A stretch of 64,000 nt of DNA from JAAURS01 sp044923475 (GCF_044923475.1 NZ_CP137338.1:1116001-1180000), one strand, 5' to 3'; positions 15,254-24,259 are shown, counted from the first letter of the stretch. Notes: a model not told the origin generated them from the sequence alone. Made by a program: numbers and translations.

Positions 15254-16444
15254 ATGTCTGAGGATTCGACAACTCCCCATGAGTCTGATTCTCATGCGTC
15301 CGATCGCCCCGAAGAGGCCGAAGCAGCAGGAGAATCTACGGCTGAGGTGGCTGCTTCAACCCCACTGACCTCGGAAACTCTAGCCTCGGAATCTACGCCT
15401 GCTCGGGCTACTGCACCTGAAGCATCGGCAAAGCGACCTCGCGAATCAATTCCGGTGGCAGTTGAGGTCTCTGGAACGCAGCAGACGTTCAATAAGGTGC
15501 TAAAGCTGGCAAAGGATGCTTGGGTTAAAGTCCAGCCAGTGCTGAAGGAAAAAAGCATTCAGGCGCTACTGGTCGCAAATCGCTGGACCGAACATTTCTT
15601 GGATGAGACTTGGCCGAAGCTCTCGAGCCTGGCGATCGCCAAAGTTCCCAGCTCCACAAAGATGAAGGTCCAAGAGCAGAAGGTTAAGCTTCAGCCCACC
15701 CTAGATAAGCTGAAACCCCTTTGGGAGAAGGTGGCCGTTCCTTTTTGGCAAAAATTAGTGGTGCCCACCTGGAATAAGGGACTAGCCTTCTTGCGCCAAC
15801 GCCTGCCCGAGAATCTCCAGGCATTGACCGATCGCTTTTTGACCGTCGCAATTGTGACAGCGGCGATCGCGATTTACTGGTTCTTTTCATCGCTGACCTC
15901 TGGGAAGCCTGCGGCGGCCAAACAACCTCCAGTTCCCACCAAACCCGTTCTGACGCGGCCCGCGCCCCAACCTGTCGCTCAACGCCCCACTATTAAACCC
16001 ACTATTAAACCCACCATTAGACCTACCAGCGCTCCCTCTGCAATCGAACCCGCTCCAGTCGCGCCCAGCCCTCGGCCCGTCGCTCCAGCGGCGCAGCCGA
16101 TCGTCACGGAAGCCCCAAGGATCGCGCCCGTCCCAACCCTCGATTTAGCGGAGATCCAAACCCAGCTCGAGAGTGCGGTAACGGGTATGGGAGAGGGTTT
16201 GATTGCTTCCATTAAAACGGCTGATGCCGATCGAACCTTGAAGGTGTCCTTAGGGACGGCTTGGGATGGCCTCAGCCGCACTGACCGAGAGAAGGTGGCT
16301 CAAAAGCTGTGGGAGCGATCGCAAAAGACCCCGTTCAAAAGGTTTGAGCTGCTGGACGACGCCAATACCCTTGTTGCCCGCAGCCCCGTAGTGGGATCGA
16401 ATGTCATCTTCCTGCAACCGCCAACCTCAGCCAGCGCTACTTAG
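15254..16444 (+). CDS. Pro-rich single-pass membrane protein of unknown function
   Basis: A 396-residue protein I do not recognise. Layout: acidic, Ser/Ala-rich N-terminus (about 1-75); a charged helical cytoplasmic part (about 80-195: NKVLKLAKDAWVKVQPVLKE, with repeated VxPxW and LKPLWEKV patterns); one membrane helix (TVAIVTAAIAIYWFFSSL, about 197-214); a Pro/Ala/Thr-rich spacer with a 12-bp DNA repeat that encodes PTIKPTIKPTIRPT; and a globular C-terminal domain of about 100 residues (LDLAEIQTQLESAVTGMGE ... RTLKVSLGTAWDGLSRTDRE). ATG 15254 is preceded by AAGGAG. The arrangement suggests a tether crossing the wall region with a periplasmic head. It is divergent from mlaD and 157 bases upstream of a DUF2993 gene. 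Confidence 0.7.
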   Translation: MSEDSTTPHESDSHASDRPEEAEAAGESTAEVAASTPLTSETLASESTPARATAPEASAKRPRESIPVAVEVSGTQQTFNKVLKLAKDAWVKVQPVLKEKSIQALLVANRWTEHFLDETWPKLSSLAIAKVPSSTKMKVQEQKVKLQPTLDKLKPLWEKVAVPFWQKLVVPTWNKGLAFLRQRLPENLQALTDRFLTVAIVTAAIAIYWFFSSLTSGKPAAAKQPPVPTKPVLTRPAPQPVAQRPTIKPTIKPTIRPTSAPSAIEPAPVAPSPRPVAPAAQPIVTEAPRIAPVPTLDLAEIQTQLESAVTGMGEGLIASIKTADADRTLKVSLGTAWDGLSRTDREKVAQKLWERSQKTPFKRFELLDDANTLVARSPVVGSNVIFLQPPTSASAT

Positions 16445-16601
16445 GCTCGCGTCCGTTCCACCAAGTCCGCTGCTCCCCTACAGAGACTCGAACTTCCCAG
16501 CACTCGACGCGTAGGTATTTTTACTGAACTCTTGACCTTTTGTTGTCGCGTTGCTTAATATTCTGTTACAAAGAGGGGGAGGCGCGACCGAGGAAAGCTT
16601 C

Positions 16602-17390
16602 ATGTTCAGTGGATTTGCCAACGCTCAGGGTTCAATGCAGACTGATTTTGGCGAGCAGATGCTCAACACAGTGGCGAGTCAATCGATTCGTCGCATGTTT
16701 AGCCAGAGCGATTCGGTAGAGGTAACCATCCGCTGTTTCCCTTCCAGTAAGCTCCTTCAAGGCAGTGTGGATAATGTCAAGATGCAGGGCCGCGGCTTGG
16801 TCATCAAGCGTCAGTTTCAGGTAGAGGAGATGTCCTTTGAAACCGACGCGATTTCCATTGACTTCGGCTCGGTGCTGGGCGGAAAAATCAAGCTCAAGCA
16901 GCCCACCCAGGCGATCGCTCAGATCGTGCTTTCAGAGGAGGGTATCAATAAGGCTTTTAATGCAGAACTGGTCAAAAAGCGCCTCGATGAGGTGTGGTTG
17001 TCAGAAGAAACGGGGATCGACGAGCCCGTCTCTTTTGAGGATATTTCGATCGCGCTCTTACCCGGAAACCAAGTTGAAATTCAGGCCAAGGTTGACGTGC
17101 CGGGGCAAGACCTACAGATTCCAATTGCGCTGCGGGCTGTCTTGTCTGTAGAGCGGCGGCGACGCCTGCTGTTTGCCGAAGCGACATTTTTGGCGGATCG
17201 AATCCCCGAAGCCGTTCGAGATCTGTCCGCGCAAATGACATCCGACTTTGTAGCGCTTTTGAACGATATGGTCGACCTCGATCGATTCGATCTAGATGGC
17301 GTTGCCCTGCGCATCAATCGAGTTGAAACCCAGCAGCAACGGCTCTTGTTTAGCGGCTACGCCCAAATCGATCGTTTTCCAGGTGCGTAA
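16602..17390 (+). CDS. DUF2993 domain protein
   Basis: A 262-residue DUF2993 protein, a family that includes mycobacterial LmeA and is thought to bind lipid or phosphatidylinositol in a tubular fold. Typical stretches are SVEVTIRCFPSSKLLQGSVD, ISIDFGSVLGGKIKLKQP and ALLNDMVDLDRFDLDGVALR. ATG 16602 was chosen because AGGAAAG lies just upstream and the preceding 17 codons look unlike protein. The start has no obvious signal peptide. A second DUF2993 gene is at 31472. Neighbouring MlaD and LptC genes make an envelope-lipid role plausible but unproven. Confidence 0.78.
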   Translation: MFSGFANAQGSMQTDFGEQMLNTVASQSIRRMFSQSDSVEVTIRCFPSSKLLQGSVDNVKMQGRGLVIKRQFQVEEMSFETDAISIDFGSVLGGKIKLKQPTQAIAQIVLSEEGINKAFNAELVKKRLDEVWLSEETGIDEPVSFEDISIALLPGNQVEIQAKVDVPGQDLQIPIALRAVLSVERRRRLLFAEATFLADRIPEAVRDLSAQMTSDFVALLNDMVDLDRFDLDGVALRINRVETQQQRLLFSGYAQIDRFPGA

Positions 17391-17512
17391 TGGCAGGCGG
17401 CTAATCCTTAACAATTCAAGAAAATCTGTGCCGAGACCGCAATGAGACGAACAACTCGTCCTAGAATGGCGAAAGAAATCTTTTTAGCCATATCGTTCCG
17501 TTTCACGTCATT

Positions 17513-18004
17513 ATGTTTAGATTTCGCGCGCTACTGTCTTGCTTGTTAGCTATGGTTGCCTTTGTTTTAGTGAGTTGCGGCGGTCCCAGTAGGGTCGAAG
17601 TTCCTCCCACCTACACAGAGGCACAGATCCAGAAAATTCAGCAGTATCTCCCTGAAATTCAAAGCGCTTACGGGCGTTTGGATGCTTTAGGCGATGCCAT
17701 CCAAGACCGAAATTGGCAGGAGGTTCGGAGTACGATCCGAGGGCCTTTTGGGTCGATGATTCAAGACTTGAAGTACGTTACGTCCAATCTGCTGCCAGCC
17801 GACCAAAAGGTCGCTCGGGAAATTTCACGCGATATTTTCCAAGACTTTATCGAGATCGACCAGGCTGCGATCGCAACGAATACCGATGCAGCTTTGCGGA
17901 ATTTCGATAAGGCTGCTAAGGACATCGATGCTTTCTTAGGCAATTTGCCCGAGGTTGCGGCGACTGTCACGGAAGACCCGGATGCGGGCGGAGAGGATGC
18001 TTAA
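17513..18004 (+). CDS. psbQ: Photosystem II protein PsbQ (CyanoQ)
   Basis: A 163-residue lipoprotein of the lumenal side of photosystem II. The signal peptide ends in a lipobox (FVLVSCGG), placing Cys at about residue 22 as lipid anchor. The mature part is the four-helix bundle of PsbQ (PTYTEAQIQKIQQYLPEIQS, WQEVRSTIRGPFGSMIQDLK, KAAKDIDAFLGNLPEV). In cyanobacteria CyanoQ supports the oxygen-evolving complex. ATG 17513 opens directly into the signal peptide. A GCGGC hairpin (18012-18025) and then a strong terminator (18061-18100) follow the gene, so it is probably monocistronic. Confidence 0.93.
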   Translation: MFRFRALLSCLLAMVAFVLVSCGGPSRVEVPPTYTEAQIQKIQQYLPEIQSAYGRLDALGDAIQDRNWQEVRSTIRGPFGSMIQDLKYVTSNLLPADQKVAREISRDIFQDFIEIDQAAIATNTDAALRNFDKAAKDIDAFLGNLPEVAATVTEDPDAGGEDA

Positions 18005-18060
18005 AATGCTGGCGGCTAAAGCCGCAGAAGCATAGACGCTCCAAACGCAGAGGAGCAATG

Positions 18061-18100
18061 GCGGATTCCGAACTCTTTTGAAGGTCGGAATCCGCTTTTT
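18061..18100 (+). terminator. Rho-independent terminator after psbQ
   Basis: GCGGATTCCGA at 18061-18071 pairs perfectly with TCGGAATCCGC at 18085-18095, with a 13-base loop, followed directly by TTTTT. It ends the psbQ transcript and separates it from the oxidase gene at 18134. Confidence 0.85.
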
Positions 18101-18133
18101 GTCGGTGGGACGATACGTTAGGGAGCGACTGCA

Positions 18134-19249
18134 GTGAACGTTGGCATCATTGGCGGGGGCGTGGTGGGAGCGGCGATCGCCTATCGCCTCAGCAAAATGC
18201 CTGGCGTGGCAATCCACGTCTGCGAACGGAACCCTCCCCAGCGTCTGGAGTCCACGGGTGCGGCCCTTGGGGTGCTCGCGGCGGTCATCAGTTCCAAGTT
18301 AAAGGGGAAACATTTAAAGCTCCGACTGGAGAGTTTGCGGCTTTACGAAGCTTTGATTCCAGAACTGATGGAACGGACGGGACTCGATATTCCCTACAAT
18401 CGCCACGGCATTTTGCAACTGTTCTTTGACGCGGAAGATTTTGAGCGGTGGAGCAAAACCAAGGCGGTGAGGCAACAGCAGGGATTTACGCTGGAATGCT
18501 GGCCGCGAGAGACGCTGGTCGAGCGCTTTCCCGAACTCGCCGCAGCGCGATCGCGCGATACCGGGGCGATCGCCGTCGGAGCGGTCTATTCCCCCCAGGA
18601 TCGACAGCTCGACCCCACGGCCTTGACCCGATCGCTGATCCGGGGGGCAATCCAGAATGGGGCGCAGTTTCATTTCAATACGGTCGCGACTGACTTCTGC
18701 GTTGAAGCCGTGCAAACGCGGCAACGGGTCGCGCGCCTTTGTACCTCCCAGGATGCTATCCCTGTGGACTGGGTGGTGATTGCAGCGGGCCTAGGTTCAG
18801 CCGCCTTAACCCAATCTCTAGCGCAGCCGATCCAGATTCGCCCCGTTTTAGGACAGGCGCTGCATTTGCACTGCCCTCAAGTCCTGCGCCCGGATAGTCC
18901 CGTCATCGACGGGCGCGATGTACATCTCGTCCCTTTGAGTCGAGACGAACTTTGGGTGGGGGCAACGGTCGAGTTCCCGGATGAAAAGGCTGTTCTCGAA
19001 CCGAATCCTGCCGATCTAGAGCGGGTGCGCCAGCAGGCGATCGCCCTCTACCCAGCCCTAGCCGATGCCGAAATTCTCCGCACCTGGCATGGATTGCGCC
19101 CGCGCCCCGACGAGCGGGCGGCTCCGGTCATCGAGCAGCTCCCTGGCTATCAAAACGTCCTGATTGCGACTGGCCATTACCGCAACGGCGTTTTGCTGGC
19201 TCCAGTGACCGCAGAAAAGATTCGAGCGTACCTTGAGGCAGCAATGTAA
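18134..19249 (+). CDS. ThiO-like FAD-dependent amino-acid oxidase (second copy)
   Basis: A 371-residue DAO-family flavoenzyme, paralogous to thiO at 473. The FAD fold starts at once (VGIIGGGVVGAAIAYRLSKM) and the C-terminus repeats the glycine oxidase signature (TWHGLRPRPDERAP-like, then GHYRNGVLLAPVTAEKI). The middle differs: EQ-rich substrate lid and YSPQDRQLDPTALTRSL, closer to DadA/ThiO-like dehydrogenases of unknown substrate. The start is GTG 18134; no ATG is available near the FAD motif. One of the two copies may provide iminoglycine for thiazole synthesis and the other may act on a different amine; sequence alone does not decide. Confidence 0.78.
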   Translation: MNVGIIGGGVVGAAIAYRLSKMPGVAIHVCERNPPQRLESTGAALGVLAAVISSKLKGKHLKLRLESLRLYEALIPELMERTGLDIPYNRHGILQLFFDAEDFERWSKTKAVRQQQGFTLECWPRETLVERFPELAAARSRDTGAIAVGAVYSPQDRQLDPTALTRSLIRGAIQNGAQFHFNTVATDFCVEAVQTRQRVARLCTSQDAIPVDWVVIAAGLGSAALTQSLAQPIQIRPVLGQALHLHCPQVLRPDSPVIDGRDVHLVPLSRDELWVGATVEFPDEKAVLEPNPADLERVRQQAIALYPALADAEILRTWHGLRPRPDERAAPVIEQLPGYQNVLIATGHYRNGVLLAPVTAEKIRAYLEAAM

Positions 19250-19319
19250 ACTTCTATAAGGTGCTAGGGCTGTCTTAGCCGTCGTCATACTGTCAATCTT
19301 TTTAAGGAATTATTGGGCT

Positions 19320-20876
19320 ATGCCGTTTCCAAGAACCAGCGGGATTCTGCTTCACCCGACCAGTTTCCCTGGCCCTTACGGGATCGGCGATTTGGGAGGG
19401 CCAGCGCGACAGTTTATCGATTTTTTGGTGGAAAGCGGCCAGCGACTGTGGCAAATTTTGCCTCTAGGACCCACGGACTTCGGCAACTCGCCCTACATGA
19501 GCTTTTCCTCGGCAGCAGGGAATCCGCTGCTCATCAGTCTCGATGTCCTCGTCAGTCAAGGCTTTTTGTCCGACGAAGACCTCCAGAATCCGCCAGCCTT
19601 CAATCCAGACTTTATTGATTTCGAGCAAGTCGAAACTTGGAAAATACCGTTACTGCGCAAGGCCAGCTTTCAGTTTAAAGACGCTGCCTCCCCTTCCCAG
19701 CAGCAAGCGTTTGCGGATTTTTGTGCGGCAAAAGCTCGCTGGCTGGAGGATTACGCGCTCTTTATGGCGCTGCACAAAACCCAGCCGGAGGGGCTGTGGA
19801 ATGCTTGGCCGCTGCCCCTGCGCGATCGCCATCCCGACGCCCTCGCGCAAGCCCGTCAAGAACTTGCCGACGAAATTTACTGTCAGAAATTTTGGCAGTT
19901 TGAATTCTTTCGGCAATGGAGCGGCCTGAAGCAGTATGCAAACCAGCACCACATTCAGATTTTTGGAGACATCCCCATCTATGTCTCGCTCAACAGCTCG
20001 GATGTTTGGGCCAACCCAGACCTATTTCAGCTCGACGACGACAAACAGCCCATCTTTGTCGCTGGGGTCCCCCCCGACTACTTTGCCGAAACGGGTCAAC
20101 GTTGGGGCAATCCGCTGTATGACTGGAAGCATCTCGAAGTAACAGACTTTGCTTGGTGGATCGACCGCTTTAAAGATTGCCTAGAACTGGTGGATTTGAT
20201 TCGGATCGATCACTTTCGCGGATTTGACTCCTACTGGGCGGTTCCGGCAGAGGAAGAAACCGCCGTCAAGGGGGCTTGGCTCCTCGGCCCCGGCGAGAAG
20301 CTCTTCATGGCAGTGCGGGACGCCCTCGGCAGCCTTCCGATCGTTGCCGAAGATTTGGGGGACATCGACCAGGCCGTCCTAGACCTGCGGGACCAATTCG
20401 GTTTTCCGGGCATGAAGATCCTGCATTTTGCTTTTGGCAGCGATGGTGGCAACCCCTACTTGCCCTACAACACCACTCACAACAGCGTCATTTACACGGG
20501 TACCCACGACAATGACACTACAGTGGGCTGGTACGAAGCCGCCAACGACCACGAAAAGGATCGCTTCTATCGGTATCTCGGCGGCATCAGTCCCGACGGG
20601 GTAGCGTGGGATGCGATCCGGTTGGCGATGAGTTCTGTCGCCAATCAGGCCATTGTACCGCTCCAAGATGTGTGCAGTCTGGGGACGAACGCGCGGATGA
20701 ATACCCCTGGTACCGTTGACAACAACTGGCGCTGGCGGTATCGAGCCGAGGCGCTGCGCTCGGAGTACAGCCATCGCCTGTACGAGATGGCTGAGATTTA
20801 CGGTCGATACGTTCCGCTTCCCCCGGTCGAGCCTCAACCCGCTCCCCCGCAACCCAGCCCAGAAGCAGACTCTTAG
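19320..20876 (+). CDS. malQ: 4-alpha-glucanotransferase (amylomaltase)
   Basis: GH77 enzyme that moves alpha-1,4-glucan segments and helps recycle malto-oligosaccharides during glycogen breakdown. The 518-residue protein has the family start (PRTSGILLHPTSFPGPYGIG), the catalytic nucleophile Asp in LIRIDHFRGFDSYW, the acid/base Glu in IVAEDLGDI and the third Asp in YTGTHDNDTT. The 250s-loop region (YFAETGQRWGNPLYDW) is intact. It ends in a Pro-rich tail. ATG 19320 is placed 70 bases after the upstream oxidase. The next gene starts 20 bases later on the same strand. Confidence 0.95.
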   Translation: MPFPRTSGILLHPTSFPGPYGIGDLGGPARQFIDFLVESGQRLWQILPLGPTDFGNSPYMSFSSAAGNPLLISLDVLVSQGFLSDEDLQNPPAFNPDFIDFEQVETWKIPLLRKASFQFKDAASPSQQQAFADFCAAKARWLEDYALFMALHKTQPEGLWNAWPLPLRDRHPDALAQARQELADEIYCQKFWQFEFFRQWSGLKQYANQHHIQIFGDIPIYVSLNSSDVWANPDLFQLDDDKQPIFVAGVPPDYFAETGQRWGNPLYDWKHLEVTDFAWWIDRFKDCLELVDLIRIDHFRGFDSYWAVPAEEETAVKGAWLLGPGEKLFMAVRDALGSLPIVAEDLGDIDQAVLDLRDQFGFPGMKILHFAFGSDGGNPYLPYNTTHNSVIYTGTHDNDTTVGWYEAANDHEKDRFYRYLGGISPDGVAWDAIRLAMSSVANQAIVPLQDVCSLGTNARMNTPGTVDNNWRWRYRAEALRSEYSHRLYEMAEIYGRYVPLPPVEPQPAPPQPSPEADS

Positions 20877-20896
20877 CCCCCTTCCGAGTTGTTCCC

Positions 20897-21952
20897 GTGC
20901 TTGCCGCAGTTCTATACGGTCGAGAAGATCTCCGCCTAGAGCGGGTGGAAGATCCAACCCCCAATGTTGGAGAAGTCATCCTTGAGGTCGGCGCTGCTAC
21001 CACCTGCGGCACCGACCTCAAAGTGTGGCGGCGGGGCGGACACGCGCGAATGCTCAAGCCGCCCACCCTATTCGGTCACGAAGCTGCCGGACGGATCGCG
21101 GCTCTCGGCGAAGGCGTGACGGGATGGGCGATCGGCGATCGCGCGGTTCCCAATAACTCGGCCCCCTGCATGCAGTGTTTCTTCTGCCAGCGTCAGGAAT
21201 ATTCCCTCTGTCCCGACCTAACCTTTAACAACGGCACCTTTGCCCAATATCTCAAAATTCCAGCTCCGATCGTCCGCCATAACCTCCTTCCCATTCCAGA
21301 GGGTGTCTCCGATGCCCTGGCGTCCCTCACCGAACCCCTCGCCTGCGTTTTGCATGGCGTGGCGCGGTCTGGATTTTTGCCAGAGCTCCAGCAGCGCTGG
21401 GGTAGCGCGCCCAAGGTTGCCGCGATCGGAGACGGAGCCATCGGCCTCATGTTTGTGGGGGTCTTGGCCCATCGAGGGGCAGAGGTTATTCTATTTGGCG
21501 GATCCGAATCGCGCTTGTCTATCGGCAGAAAGTTTGGCGCAGCCCATACCTTTAACCATCGCCAAGTGGAAAGCATCCCCGCGATCGTTCAAAGTCTGAC
21601 CGCAGGCATGGGTGCTGATATTGTCGTAGAGGCGACTGGAGTACCCAGTGTTTGGGAAACGGCGATCGCCTGTGCCCGTCCCGGCGCGACGGTCAATCTG
21701 TTTGGCGGCTGCCCCCGCAACACGCGCATTTCCGTCGATACAGAACAGCTCCATTACAGCGAACTGACCTTGAAAGGCGTGTTTCACAATACGCCCTTCT
21801 ACGTGCGTCAGGCATTAGACCTGATTGCGAGCCGCGTATTACCGTTGGAGTTAATGATTACTGACCGACAACCCCTACAGAATCTGGGACAGGTGTTTGA
21901 GGACATGAAGCAGCGAAAAACCATTAAGGCTGCGATAGCGCCCCTAGCGTAG
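20897..21952 (+). CDS. Zinc-dependent alcohol dehydrogenase-like protein
   Basis: Medium-chain dehydrogenase/reductase of 351 residues, closest in style to threonine/sorbitol dehydrogenases. Catalytic zinc ligands are the Cys in TTCGTDLKVW and His-Glu in GHEAAG; the structural zinc loop has four cysteines in CMQCFFCQRQEYSLC. The cofactor fold carries AAIGDGAIGLMFVGVL with glycine pattern GDGAIG, followed by a GGSESR loop after beta-2. The start is GTG 20897, 20 bases after malQ, suggesting cotranscription. Substrate unknown. The gene overlaps the last nine bases of a small gene on the other strand. Confidence 0.82.
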   Translation: MLAAVLYGREDLRLERVEDPTPNVGEVILEVGAATTCGTDLKVWRRGGHARMLKPPTLFGHEAAGRIAALGEGVTGWAIGDRAVPNNSAPCMQCFFCQRQEYSLCPDLTFNNGTFAQYLKIPAPIVRHNLLPIPEGVSDALASLTEPLACVLHGVARSGFLPELQQRWGSAPKVAAIGDGAIGLMFVGVLAHRGAEVILFGGSESRLSIGRKFGAAHTFNHRQVESIPAIVQSLTAGMGADIVVEATGVPSVWETAIACARPGATVNLFGGCPRNTRISVDTEQLHYSELTLKGVFHNTPFYVRQALDLIASRVLPLELMITDRQPLQNLGQVFEDMKQRKTIKAAIAPLA

Positions 21953-22126
21953 GCTGGCGATTGCTAAATAAATGCCCAGACTAATGGCCAGAATCCAAAG
22001 ACCGCTCACGATCCCGCCGGGAATCATCGTCAAAATGGCAAAGCCCCGCAGCCCCAGCATGACGACAGCAGCAGCCAAAGTTCCCCAAAATAATGAGGTG
22101 AGCCAAGGTGGCTTGAATGAAGACAT
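21944..22126 (-). CDS. Small two-helix membrane protein, 60 aa
   Basis: A 60-residue protein with two hydrophobic segments (LFWGTLAAAVVMLGLRGFAI and SGLWILAISLGIYLAIASL) separated by a short MIPGG turn. I do not recognise a named family. It starts 19 bases after the stop of another tiny membrane protein (22146-22319) on the same strand and its end overlaps the dehydrogenase gene by nine bases. Hydrophobicity over the whole length and the tandem layout support a real gene. Confidence 0.55.
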   Translation of the reverse strand: MSSFKPPWLTSLFWGTLAAAVVMLGLRGFAILTMIPGGIVSGLWILAISLGIYLAIASLR

Positions 22127-22145
22127 TATTTGTAACCCGTAAACA

Positions 22146-22319
22146 TTATGGATTTTGGGGACTGGATTCTGGCTCGGCTGCAGGCAAAAATTCCTGCGCC
22201 TTCTGTTCGAATTGGGCGATGCCGAAGTTCACTGCTACGGATAGTCCGTAGCTTAAAACCAAAGTCAGTGCTAAGCATCCGGCAATGCCAACTAAAATTT
22301 GCTGCGTAATGGATTTCAT
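22146..22319 (-). CDS. Small single-pass membrane protein, 57 aa
   Basis: Starting at ATG 22319 the minus strand encodes MKSITQQILVGIAGCLALTL and continues with one membrane helix (about residues 8-29), then NFGIAQFEQKAQEFLPAAEP and a short Pro/Ser tail ending at 22146. Layout suggests an N-in helix with a short charged outside tail. A longer overlapping frame in another phase (22126-22344) has poor composition and is a shadow of this gene. It lies 33 bases after the GNAT gene end and leads into the 60-aa membrane protein, so the three may form one transcript. Confidence 0.6.
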   Translation of the reverse strand: MKSITQQILVGIAGCLALTLVLSYGLSVAVNFGIAQFEQKAQEFLPAAEPESSPQNP

Positions 22320-22352
22320 AGTAAAAGGTTGGGACGATAGGCAAGCAGATCG

Positions 22353-22862
22353 CTATTCAAGATCGTCGAACTCCAACCGATATTTTACCGTTCCGTTACA
22401 GCCTTCGAGCGCGTCACTTTCCAATTCCAGCACCATAAAGGCTTCCTCCGGGACTGAGTACTCGCATTTCAACCCCTTCTCCTTGGCTGGTGCAAATCCG
22501 AATCGCGAATAGTATTCTGGAGAACCGAGCACGACAATAGCTTTAACCCCAAACCGATCGCACTCCTTTAAGCTGTGCCGAATCAGCAACGACCCAATGC
22601 CTTGTCGCTGATACTCGGGTAGGACGGCTACGGGTGCGAGTCCGAGCACGAGTCGATCGCCCGGACAGTTACCGTCGATCGCCACTGGACTCAAGAAAAC
22701 GTGCCCGACAATTTGCTCGGTGTGAAGAGCGACAAAGGAAAACGTAGCATCAGTCCCCCGCAATCGATCGACCAAGATTGCCTCGCTCGCTCTCCCAAAT
22801 GCAGCAACATTGACTCTGCGAACGGCTTCTAAATCTTCTGGCTTCTCGTTTCGAATTTCCAT
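22353..22862 (-). CDS. GNAT family N-acetyltransferase
   Basis: A 169-residue single GNAT domain of the YhbS type. The acetyl-CoA pyrophosphate loop is in PEYQRQGIGSLLIRHSL (QRQGIG matches Q/RxxGxG/A). Preceding strands read LVLGLAPVAVLP and the later GSPEYYSRFGFAPA segment is typical. Substrate unknown. ATG 22862 starts MEIRNEKPEDLEAVRRV as in relatives. It is divergent from cbiET. Confidence 0.87.
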   Translation of the reverse strand: MEIRNEKPEDLEAVRRVNVAAFGRASEAILVDRLRGTDATFSFVALHTEQIVGHVFLSPVAIDGNCPGDRLVLGLAPVAVLPEYQRQGIGSLLIRHSLKECDRFGVKAIVVLGSPEYYSRFGFAPAKEKGLKCEYSVPEEAFMVLELESDALEGCNGTVKYRLEFDDLE

Positions 22863-23041
22863 AACCTAGGATTCGCGATTGCAGCAGCGATACTCGCAAC
22901 CAAGATAACCTAAACTAAGCGGCCAATCCGATGGTGGGGGCAACGGTTGGAAAACGGTAGGAGAATGGGCGGCAAGAGGATGTCAAAATTTCCCCATAGT
23001 TTAAGTCTGCGATCGTTCAATCAGAGGTAAAGATAAAAACG

Positions 23042-24259
23042 TTGGATCGAGACAAATTGCCAAAATGGCTGTCCGTTATCGGGATTGGCGAAGACGGGCT
23101 GTCTGGCCTCAGTCCTGTCGCGCGATCGCTCCTCAATTGCGCCGATGTGTTGGTCGGGGGCGATCGCCATCTTGCGTTCGTGCCCCCAGACGGACGGGAA
23201 CGACTGATTTGGACTTCGCCGATTCACGACTCCATCCGCGAAATTCTGAACCGCAAGGGCCAGCAAGTCTGCGTTTTGGCCAGCGGCGATCCGCTCTGTT
23301 TTGGCATCGGCGTCGCGTTGCTGCGAGAAATCCCCATCGCCGAAATGGCGATCGTTCCAGCCCCATCGGCCTTTAGCCTCGCTCGCGCTCGGTTGGGTTG
23401 GTCGGCAACGGAGGTCGAAACCCTGAGCTTGTGCGGTCGTCCGCCCGCTCTTTTAAATGCTTATCTGTACCCCAACGCCAAACTCCTCATTTTGAGCGAA
23501 GGCCGTCACACGCCTAAAAGGGTCGCCGAACTGTTAACCCAGCGCGGCTTTGGCCCTAGCGCCATGACCGTCCTGGAACGCTTGGGCGGCCCTCAAGAAC
23601 GCCTGGTTTCGGGAACTGCCGCAGCTTGGACTCAGACAGATTTGGCAGATTTGAATGCGATCGCCGTCCATTGCGACCCCAACCCCAGCCTGCGCCCCCT
23701 GTCGCGCTTGCCGGGACTGCCCGACGATGCCTACCGCCACGACGGCCAACTCACCAAACGCGAAGTCCGCGCTGTCACCCTCTCGACCCTCGCGCCGCTG
23801 CCGGGGGAATTGCTCTGGGATGTGGGGGCAGGGTGCGGCTCCATCTCGATCGAATGGATGCGGAGCCATCCCCGCTGCCGGGCGATCGCCGTTGAAAAAT
23901 CCAGAATCGCCTCGATCGCGGACAATGCCGTCAGCCTGGGCGCGCCGAATCTGCAAATCGTGGAGGGCACCGCACCTCATGCTTTGAAAGACCTCCCGCA
24001 GCCCGACGCGATTTTTATCGGTGGAGGCGCGACGGCGGAGGGCTTATTCGAAACCTGTTGGAGCGCCCTGAAACCCGGCGGGCGCTTGGTCGCCAATGCG
24101 GTTACCCTCGAAGGCGAACAAAAACTGTTCGAGTGGCATCGCCAGGTGGGCGGCACCTTTACGCGCATTGGCATCCAGCGGGCGGAACCCGTGGGGAAAT
24201 TCCTGGGATGGCGATCGCTGGCCACCGTGACCCAATGGGCAGTGATAAAATCGGCGTAA
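23042..24259 (+). CDS. cobL: Precorrin-6Y C5,15-methyltransferase (decarboxylating), CbiE-CbiT fusion
   Basis: Cobalamin biosynthesis enzyme that methylates C5 and C15 and removes the C12 acetate carboxyl. The N-terminal half is a tetrapyrrole methylase (CbiE: LSVIGIGEDGLSGLSPVAR, VLASGDPLCFGIG, VPAPSAFSLARARLGW). The C-terminal half is a class I SAM methyltransferase (CbiT: LLWDVGAGCGSISIEWM, PDAIFIGGGATAEG). The 405-residue fused form is common in cyanobacteria. The best start is TTG 23042, with AGAGG upstream; no ATG or GTG fits the conserved N-terminus. No cobalamin riboswitch consensus was seen ahead of it. Confidence 0.92.
   Translation: MDRDKLPKWLSVIGIGEDGLSGLSPVARSLLNCADVLVGGDRHLAFVPPDGRERLIWTSPIHDSIREILNRKGQQVCVLASGDPLCFGIGVALLREIPIAEMAIVPAPSAFSLARARLGWSATEVETLSLCGRPPALLNAYLYPNAKLLILSEGRHTPKRVAELLTQRGFGPSAMTVLERLGGPQERLVSGTAAAWTQTDLADLNAIAVHCDPNPSLRPLSRLPGLPDDAYRHDGQLTKREVRAVTLSTLAPLPGELLWDVGAGCGSISIEWMRSHPRCRAIAVEKSRIASIADNAVSLGAPNLQIVEGTAPHALKDLPQPDAIFIGGGATAEGLFETCWSALKPGGRLVANAVTLEGEQKLFEWHRQVGGTFTRIGIQRAEPVGKFLGWRSLATVTQWAVIKSA

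Noticed and set aside
16484..16500. GTTCGAGTC-like box on the minus strand, resembling a tRNA T-loop
   Set aside because: The flanking bases cannot form the five-pair T-stem and no acceptor or anticodon arm can be built nearby.
22126..22344. 72-codon minus-strand frame
   Set aside because: Composition is poor and it lies over the better 57-codon membrane-protein gene at 22146-22319 in another phase.
23042..24259. Possible cobalamin riboswitch ahead of cbiET
   Set aside because: The conserved B12-box core was not found in 22863-23041 on the plus strand.
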